From the NCBI GenBank assembly GCA_945873145.1, contig CAMCBZ010000010.1, positions 1 through 64,000 of the forward strand: 64,000 bases of DNA, read 5' to 3'. The translations under genes were made by a program, and so were the position numbers. Shown here in pieces: positions 59,023 through 64,000 of this stretch (positions are counted from its first letter, which is position 1; each line of letters opens with the position of its first letter). The notes below the pieces were generated by a model, which saw nothing but the letters and a program-made list of their open reading frames with translations, was not told the origin of the DNA and did no database searches. Origin of the DNA: an uncultured Prevotella sp. (GTDB lineage Bacteria > Bacteroidota > Bacteroidia > Bacteroidales > Bacteroidaceae).

Positions 59023-60525
59023 CTAATATTGTGTGTTTTCAGGATCCCAGTTTGCCCAGCCTGCTGTCCAGTCAGTACCATCGGCGAAGGCTCCTGCCGT
59101 TTTTGAGAGTTGCAGGTTGGCCTCGATGATGCTCTTGATGCCGCTCCAGGTCATAGCCGTCCAGTTGAGGATGCTGTTGTTGTTGGCAGCGAGCGTGAAG
59201 AACGAGGTGGAGAACGACGGCTTGGAAGCGTCGGTGGTTTTCGTATTATAGTCGTAGAGCCCATCGGTGTAGACTTTGTTGAAGTCAGATCCGGTGATGG
59301 TCATTCCGGCGAAGACATTGTTCTGCAGTTTCATCAAGCCTTTCTTGGCAGCGCCTTGTGTGTCTCCTTTCTCGTTGTCGAGGATGATGCCGACAGGCCA
59401 GCCGATGAAGACGCTGTTGAGCACGTTGAGGCGCGAGTTACGACGGATGTGCATGGCAGCCTGGAATTTGCCCATTGACGAGCCGTTGCCTGGGTTCATG
59501 CCGCCGCCATTGATGTAGTCGGTGGTATTCTGGAAGTTGGCGTCGAAGGTCTTAGGCCCCAGGATGGTCATATACTTCAGTGTAGCAGTCGTGTAGGGCT
59601 CTGCCGTAGAACCGCTGGCATTGTTGTCGCTTTCGAAGCTGTTGCTCTGTGAGGCATCTGCAATTTTGGAGTCACGGACGCTTAGTCCATAGGTTACGCT
59701 GCCGGCGAATCCGTTGTCGGTGTCGAAGTCATCGTCCCATCCGCGGTAAGCGATGAGGTGCTGGCAGTTCACCGTGCCGCCGAACCACTCGTAGGAGTCA
59801 TCATTGGAGTAGCTCACCTGCACGTGGTCGATGGTCGTTCCGGCTCCCACGGATCCGAGAGTCAGACCATTGATCTCCTGGTCTTTTTGGAAAGGATAGC
59901 CAGCGAACTCAATGCGCACATACTCCAGGTCGCCAGAGTTGTCGTTGGCATCAGTGCCTCCGTGCTTGGTGCGGGGACCGCCCTCGATCTGCTGGTTGAG
60001 CACGCCGTTGTTGTTAGGAGCCTTTCCGCAGAGGATGATGCCGCCCCAGTCTCCGGGCTTCCGGCTACCGGCAGCCATCTCAGAGGTGAAGACGATCGGG
60101 CTTGTCTGTGTGCCTTTGGCGATGAGCTTGCCGCCTGGCTCGGCGATGAGGGCAGCCTTGGTGTCCTTGTCGCCCTTGATGACGGTGCCCGGCTCGATGG
60201 TCAGTTCAGCACCGTCAGCGATGTACACCCATCCTTTGAGCAGGTAGGTGCCTTTCTTAATAGTCTGCTTGCCCTTGAAGACGAAGTTCTGGTCGCCGTT
60301 GCCGATGACGACACCGTTGGCATCGTCCTTGCCGTTGTCGTCGAAGAGAATGTGGTCGCAGGCTTTGAAGCCACCGTCGGTGGACCAGTTGTAGACGACA
60401 GACGTTCCGCCGTTGTTGCCGCCGTTGCTGCCGCCATTGTCGTCGTTGTCACTGCTGCACGCTGTCATCGAGGCAGCGAGGGCCAGGATGCCCATGCATC
60501 CTAAAAACATCTTTGTTGTTTTCAT
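59023..60525 (-). CDS. Secreted beta-helix-type lipoprotein paired with a TonB receptor
   Basis: 500 residues from the ATG at 60525, which gives the lipoprotein signal ending ASMTAC (Cys about 23); an ATG 45 bases upstream lacks a proper signal. A Ser/Asn/Gly/Asp-rich linker follows (about 24-42). The rest looks like a right-handed parallel beta-helix: TIEPGTVIKG, GKLIAKGTQTSPIVFTS, WGGIILCGKAP, LEYVRIEFAG, IDHVQVSYSNDDSYEWFGG. Such proteins are often misnamed 'multidrug transporter' in this phylum. It lies 58 bases after the TonB receptor gene, so it is probably its surface partner. The ligand is unknown. Confidence 0.8.
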   Translation of the reverse strand: MKTTKMFLGCMGILALAASMTACSSDNDDNGGSNGGNNGGTSVVYNWSTDGGFKACDHILFDDNGKDDANGVVIGNGDQNFVFKGKQTIKKGTYLLKGWVYIADGAELTIEPGTVIKGDKDTKAALIAEPGGKLIAKGTQTSPIVFTSEMAAGSRKPGDWGGIILCGKAPNNNGVLNQQIEGGPRTKHGGTDANDNSGDLEYVRIEFAGYPFQKDQEINGLTLGSVGAGTTIDHVQVSYSNDDSYEWFGGTVNCQHLIAYRGWDDDFDTDNGFAGSVTYGLSVRDSKIADASQSNSFESDNNASGSTAEPYTTATLKYMTILGPKTFDANFQNTTDYINGGGMNPGNGSSMGKFQAAMHIRRNSRLNVLNSVFIGWPVGIILDNEKGDTQGAAKKGLMKLQNNVFAGMTITGSDFNKVYTDGLYDYNTKTTDASKPSFSTSFFTLAANNNSILNWTAMTWSGIKSIIEANLQLSKTAGAFADGTDWTAGWANWDPENTQY

Positions 60526-60583
60526 CTTATTGTTGTTAAGAGTGATTATTTTTCCTTTATAGTTTCGCAAGTTGCTATAGACT

Positions 60584-63397
60584 CTATAGCTTGAATGTCA
60601 CCGTGGCCTGCAGGTTGCGCCCGGGCTTGTAGCGTCGGGTGACCTCCTGGACTTTCTTGCTGCTGCCGCCTACGCTCACCGTAGTGAACTGTTTGAAAGT
60701 GATGTTTTGGTTGAGCAGGTCGCGGGCGGCGAGCTTCAGCTCCACATGTTTGCCGAAGCGCTTGCTGACGGTGAGGTCAAAAGCATCGCGCGGCATCTCG
60801 TAGCTGTTGGGCACTTTGATGCTTTTGTCCATGCCTTCGGAACGTCCCACACCTACGATGCGTTTGCCGATGCGGTTGTAGAGCAGTGCGATGTCGAGGT
60901 CGAGCGGCTGGCTTTTGTAGAAGAGTCCCGTGTTGATGAGGTAGGGTGACTGTCCCTGCATGGCGCGACTTTCCTCATTGCTGCCCGGCTCAAAGTTGAC
61001 GCGGCTATGGATGAGTGAGCCGTTGAAACTCCAGTTCAGGTCGGGCAGTCCCATGAAGGCGAGGTTCTTGCGGATGTCGAGCTCCAAGCCGTAGTTGTTG
61101 GCCGAGCGGGCATTGGCATAGGAGTAGATGACATCGGTGCCGCCCGCCATGGTATAGACCCACTCGATGGGCGAGTCGAAGTGCTTGTAGAAGGCTGCTA
61201 AAGATATCATCTCGCCGCGGCTGGGATACCACTCATAGCGCAGGTCGAGGTTGTCGACATAGCAGTTCTTCAGGTTGAAGTTACCCTCTACGTTGCTCGC
61301 CAGGTCGAAGTCGTAGTAGACCGATGGCGAGACCTCGCGAAATTCCGGGCGGTTGACGCTGCGGCCATAGCTGAGCCGGATCTGGTTTTTCTCGTCGATC
61401 TTATAGGTAGCGTTGGCAGAGGGGAAGAGGTCGCTGTGACGATAGTAGTGGCTCTCGTGGCTCGTCTCATAGGATTTGCTGTTGGAGATGAGTTCCATCT
61501 GGTTGTATTCAAAGCGGACACCGGCATGGATATCCAGTCTGCCAAAGGGGAGAGCAGCACTGACATATCCAGCCCCCAGTGTGTTGTGTCCGCTGTAGTC
61601 ATTGATCTTGTTGACATCTTCGAGCAAGTAGAGCTTCTCTGCACCGTAGTTGTCGGCATTGCTCAGCAGGCTTGTCATCTCCATCGAGCGGAACCCGCTG
61701 GGCAGGCTGTTGCCTTCGGCGTTGTACCAATACATGAAGTTGCGGGTGGTGTATTTGCGGGTGCGGTACTCGCCGTAGGCACCCACCTTCACCTTAGGTT
61801 GCCAGTCACCGAAGGCAAACTGATGCTCGTCGTTGACATTGACAGAGACGATATGCTCGTCGAGAGAGGTCCACTCGCGCGAGATGTCGTTTTGATAGAG
61901 CCACACATAGTTGTCGCTCTTGCTGTCATCCTCGTTGTAGAGAATGTATTTACGACGGTCAGGCAACCGGCGATTGGCATACGCATAGCCGACGCTCCAA
62001 TCAAGTGCATCGCCACTGAGGGTATGGCGGCCGGTTATCTGACCGGTATAGGTTGTTCTGCTGCGATAGTAATACTCTGCCGAGCGCTCGGGCTCTGACT
62101 GAGCGCTGAGGCCTTCACGCCATGTGTAGCGGTTGTTGCCGATCTGGTTGAAGATGTTCTTGAGCTGATATTTGTTCTTGCCGCTGGCGCTGAGCAGGGT
62201 CATGTTGAAGAGTGCGCCGAGACGTACGTTGTGGTTGTACTGGTTGTCGGTGGAGAGGCGCAATGGGTTGGAGCGGTCGTTTTCGGTGTCGTAGGCTCCA
62301 TAGAAATTGTTGAGCATGTCGCGGTAGACGCGGTACTCGTTGGTGTAGTTCACGGCGGCGATGGCACCGAGCTTTCCGGCGGGCAGTGTCCAGCTATGGC
62401 TCCAGTCGACAGCGAGCTTCAAGTCGCCCCAGGGATGTTGGTTCTTCACTGCCCAGTCGTTGTTGAGGTGGTTGTCCGAGAGGCTGTACATGGTGTTGCC
62501 GCCGCTGTTCTTTCCGAGGTTGGCCAGGGTAGCGTCGATACCGCCGTGGAGCGAGCGCAGTCCGTTGTCGAAGCCGAGGAAGTCGGTGCGGCTCTGCTTG
62601 GTGGCAAGGAAACTCTTGAAGGCAGACGCACTGTTCCAGTTGCCGCCCACAGAGACGTGAAAGGCATTCTCCAAGGGAATCTCTTTGGTATCGATCATGA
62701 TGAAGCCGCCTGTGTAGTCGGCGGGATATTCCGGCGTCGGCGACTTCACGATGGTGAGGTTGTCGATCTGATTGCTTGGAATCATGTCGAAAGAGAAGGC
62801 GCGCTGGTCGGCCTCACTGCTGGGCACGGCACCACCATTCATCCACACATTATTATATCGTTGGGCCAGGCCACGCACCATGACGAATTTGTCGTCGATG
62901 AGGCTCACACCGGGCACGCGGCGGATGACTTCGCCGGCATTGGCGTCTTGGGTGAGCTTGATATCCTGGGCCGAGATGTTGCTCACGATGACGGGACTGT
63001 TTTTTACTTCGGGCACGGCGGCCGTGACAGTATTTCTTCGTTTCACACCGGTCACCGTGACTCCTTTCAGTTGCTGTTCATAAGGCTTCAGCGCGACGGT
63101 GAGAACGTCTTCTGCTGCTGAGGCCTTTGAGAGAACCCCGTCAATGGTTGTATTCTTGTACCCCACGTATTTCACCAAGAGGGTGTAAGGCGTGGTGGTC
63201 GAGAGATGGTCAAAATGAAATTGTCCGTCGGTGTCGGTGACAGTCTTCGTGTCAGTGCCTTGCAGGCTGACGACCGCACCGATGAGCGGTTCTTTTGTTT
63301 TGGCGTCAACTACACGTCCGACGATGCTCTGTGCCTGGGCGGTGGTGGTGGCTATCAGCAGCACGGTGGCTGCTATTCCCCTTTGTAGCTTTCTCAT
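60584..63397 (-). CDS. TonB-dependent receptor paired with the beta-helix lipoprotein
   Basis: 937 residues with a signal peptide (about 1-22, TTAQAQ) and a carboxypeptidase-regulatory-like domain (about 25-108, VVDAKTKEPLIGAVVSLQG). The plug (about 125-235) includes VIRRVPGVSLIDDKFVMVRG and AQRYNNVWMNGGAVPSSE. A long barrel follows, with the RLSYGRSVNRPEFREVSP motif typical of this receptor subgroup. It is distinct from SusC. It starts the two-gene unit with the lipoprotein. A -7 box lies upstream at 63434-63441. Its position just behind a Na/Pi cotransporter raises a phosphate-related role, but a terminator separates them, so this is weak. Confidence 0.88.
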   Translation of the reverse strand: MRKLQRGIAATVLLIATTTAQAQSIVGRVVDAKTKEPLIGAVVSLQGTDTKTVTDTDGQFHFDHLSTTTPYTLLVKYVGYKNTTIDGVLSKASAAEDVLTVALKPYEQQLKGVTVTGVKRRNTVTAAVPEVKNSPVIVSNISAQDIKLTQDANAGEVIRRVPGVSLIDDKFVMVRGLAQRYNNVWMNGGAVPSSEADQRAFSFDMIPSNQIDNLTIVKSPTPEYPADYTGGFIMIDTKEIPLENAFHVSVGGNWNSASAFKSFLATKQSRTDFLGFDNGLRSLHGGIDATLANLGKNSGGNTMYSLSDNHLNNDWAVKNQHPWGDLKLAVDWSHSWTLPAGKLGAIAAVNYTNEYRVYRDMLNNFYGAYDTENDRSNPLRLSTDNQYNHNVRLGALFNMTLLSASGKNKYQLKNIFNQIGNNRYTWREGLSAQSEPERSAEYYYRSRTTYTGQITGRHTLSGDALDWSVGYAYANRRLPDRRKYILYNEDDSKSDNYVWLYQNDISREWTSLDEHIVSVNVNDEHQFAFGDWQPKVKVGAYGEYRTRKYTTRNFMYWYNAEGNSLPSGFRSMEMTSLLSNADNYGAEKLYLLEDVNKINDYSGHNTLGAGYVSAALPFGRLDIHAGVRFEYNQMELISNSKSYETSHESHYYRHSDLFPSANATYKIDEKNQIRLSYGRSVNRPEFREVSPSVYYDFDLASNVEGNFNLKNCYVDNLDLRYEWYPSRGEMISLAAFYKHFDSPIEWVYTMAGGTDVIYSYANARSANNYGLELDIRKNLAFMGLPDLNWSFNGSLIHSRVNFEPGSNEESRAMQGQSPYLINTGLFYKSQPLDLDIALLYNRIGKRIVGVGRSEGMDKSIKVPNSYEMPRDAFDLTVSKRFGKHVELKLAARDLLNQNITFKQFTTVSVGGSSKKVQEVTRRYKPGRNLQATVTFKL

Positions 63398-63433
63398 TGT
63401 TACTGTTTGTATCCTTACTTATGTTTTCTGCTG

Positions 63434-63441
63434 CAAAGTTA
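63434..63441 (-). promoter_or_regulatory. -7 promoter element of the TonB receptor gene
   Basis: CAAAGTTA on the plus strand reads TAACTTTG on the minus strand, 37 bases before the start codon. No clear -33 element was found. Confidence 0.55.
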
Positions 63442-63514
63442 GTAGGTTGATGTTTCCTTTTGATGTCCATACATTTACAATGGATAGACGTAAGTACTAC
63501 ATTCTTATGACAAC

Positions 63515-63552
63515 AAAAAAGCCGTGCCCGGCAGTCTCTGCCGGGCACGGCT
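63515..63552 (-). terminator. Terminator of the Na/Pi cotransporter gene
   Basis: GCCGTGCCCGGCAG / CTGCCGGGCACGGC is a perfect 14-bp stem with a 3-base loop. On the minus strand it is followed by TTTTTTG. It lies about 70 bases after the stop at 63620. Confidence 0.9.
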
Positions 63553-63619
63553 ACAACGATTACACAATTGTCAAATATATATTATAGGAGGAATCCTATA
63601 CCGAGCTATTGAGGATCCG

Positions 63620-64000
63620 TTAGTTCTCGATGAACTTCTTGGCGGCACGCAACTGGTGGCGCATGATGTTGAGGAACTCATCGGTCTCCTGCAAGATGTT
63701 GAGGTAGACGAGCGATACCTGTAGCATCTTGGTGTCGGACGACTGCTGGATATGGTCGATGAGACCCTTGCGCAGCGTCGACAGTTCGTCGCGGCAGAGA
63801 TCAGCCTCTGAGAGGATGTCGCGGTAGTCGTCGTACTTACCATTGGAGATCATCTCCTGCGTCATGTGCATGAGGTCGTTGACCTTTTGGCGAACGGGCT
63901 GGAACTCATGGATATATTCCTCGGGTATCGGATTGAAGTTGTTGTCGACATGCTCGCGTACCGGTTCCAGCATACGACGCAGGCAGTAGATGAACTGCTG
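63620..64000 (-). CDS. C-terminal part of a Na/Pi cotransporter family protein (PhoU-like domain), cut by window edge
   Basis: The last 126 residues are visible and the frame stays open to base 64000. The helical sequence (RQKVNDLMHMTQEMISNGKY, DILSEADLCRDELSTLRKGL, YLNILQETDEFLNIMRHQLR) is a PhoU-like coiled domain. This is the usual C-terminal part of the NptA/YjbB-type sodium-phosphate cotransporters in Bacteroidales. An internal Met at 63973 is not the true start. The membrane part lies outside the window, so the transporter identity rests on the domain alone. Confidence 0.75.
   Translation of the reverse strand, partial: QQFIYCLRRMLEPVREHVDNNFNPIPEEYIHEFQPVRQKVNDLMHMTQEMISNGKYDDYRDILSEADLCRDELSTLRKGLIDHIQQSSDTKMLQVSLVYLNILQETDEFLNIMRHQLRAAKKFIEN

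Noticed and set aside
60570..60590. Second copy of the TATAG-type 9-bp repeat before the beta-helix lipoprotein gene
   Set aside because: Only two imperfect units (CTATAGACTCTATAGC) are present, which is not enough to call a repeat array.

Overview
The window looks like a chromosome segment of a Prevotella-type member of the Bacteroidales. The support is the SusC/SusD/SusE/SusF-like set, TonB-dependent receptors with carboxypeptidase-regulatory-like N-termini, promoters of the Bacteroidetes -7 type (TAnnTTTG), secreted enzymes ending in a short 'YNLxG...GIYxxxGKKxxxR' tail, a DUF4248 protein, and split LysO and chromate transporters. Species cannot be fixed from sequence alone. No rRNA, tRNA or CRISPR array was seen.

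Layout. 0.5-6.3 kb: two secreted GH13 amylases in one operon. 6.3-8.3 kb: a DUF4143-type ATPase and a repeat-rich gap. 8.3-14.6 kb: a minus-strand operon of TonB receptor, DUF4876-like lipoprotein, DUF6850-like barrel and a periplasmic HMA-like protein. 14.9-21.5 kb: SNF2 helicase, split LysO exporter, GNAT-NUDIX fusion. 21.6-30.4 kb: minus-strand starch operon malQ-susB-pulA-susA. 30.6-33.8 kb: PAP2 phosphatase, MFS sugar transporter and a LacI-family regulator. 34.0-35.5 kb: a RAYT-type transposase gene between two matching palindromes. 35.6-40.8 kb: a decayed SusE/SusD/SusC cassette abutting a decayed tyrosine recombinase. 41.3-49.0 kb: an intact susCDEF-like operon. 49.2-51.9 kb: a VapBC-like pair and a third secreted GH13 amylase. 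52.1-64.0 kb: split chromate transporter, purL, an S24/LexA-like regulator, a DUF4248 protein, a beta-helix lipoprotein with its TonB receptor, and the end of a Na/Pi cotransporter.

How it works together. Secreted amylases cut starch outside the cell. SusCDEF bind and import the oligosaccharides. Periplasmic SusA, PulA and SusB debranch and cut them to glucose and maltose. The MFS permease and cytoplasmic MalQ finish the job.

The strongest new observation is regulatory. Five starch promoters (first amylase operon, malQ operon, lacI itself, susC, third amylase) each carry a GCAAACGTTTGC-like palindrome whose first base lies exactly 67 bases upstream of the first base of the TAnnTTTG box. All five lack a -33 TTTG, whereas several unrelated promoters here have one. 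This fits a LacI-family protein working as an activator near -72. Other highlights are a roughly 100-bp repeat with conserved multi-hairpin folding in three copies, a RAYT with cognate-looking REP palindromes on both sides, an element that begins right after stop codons, and the SusC-recombinase junction.
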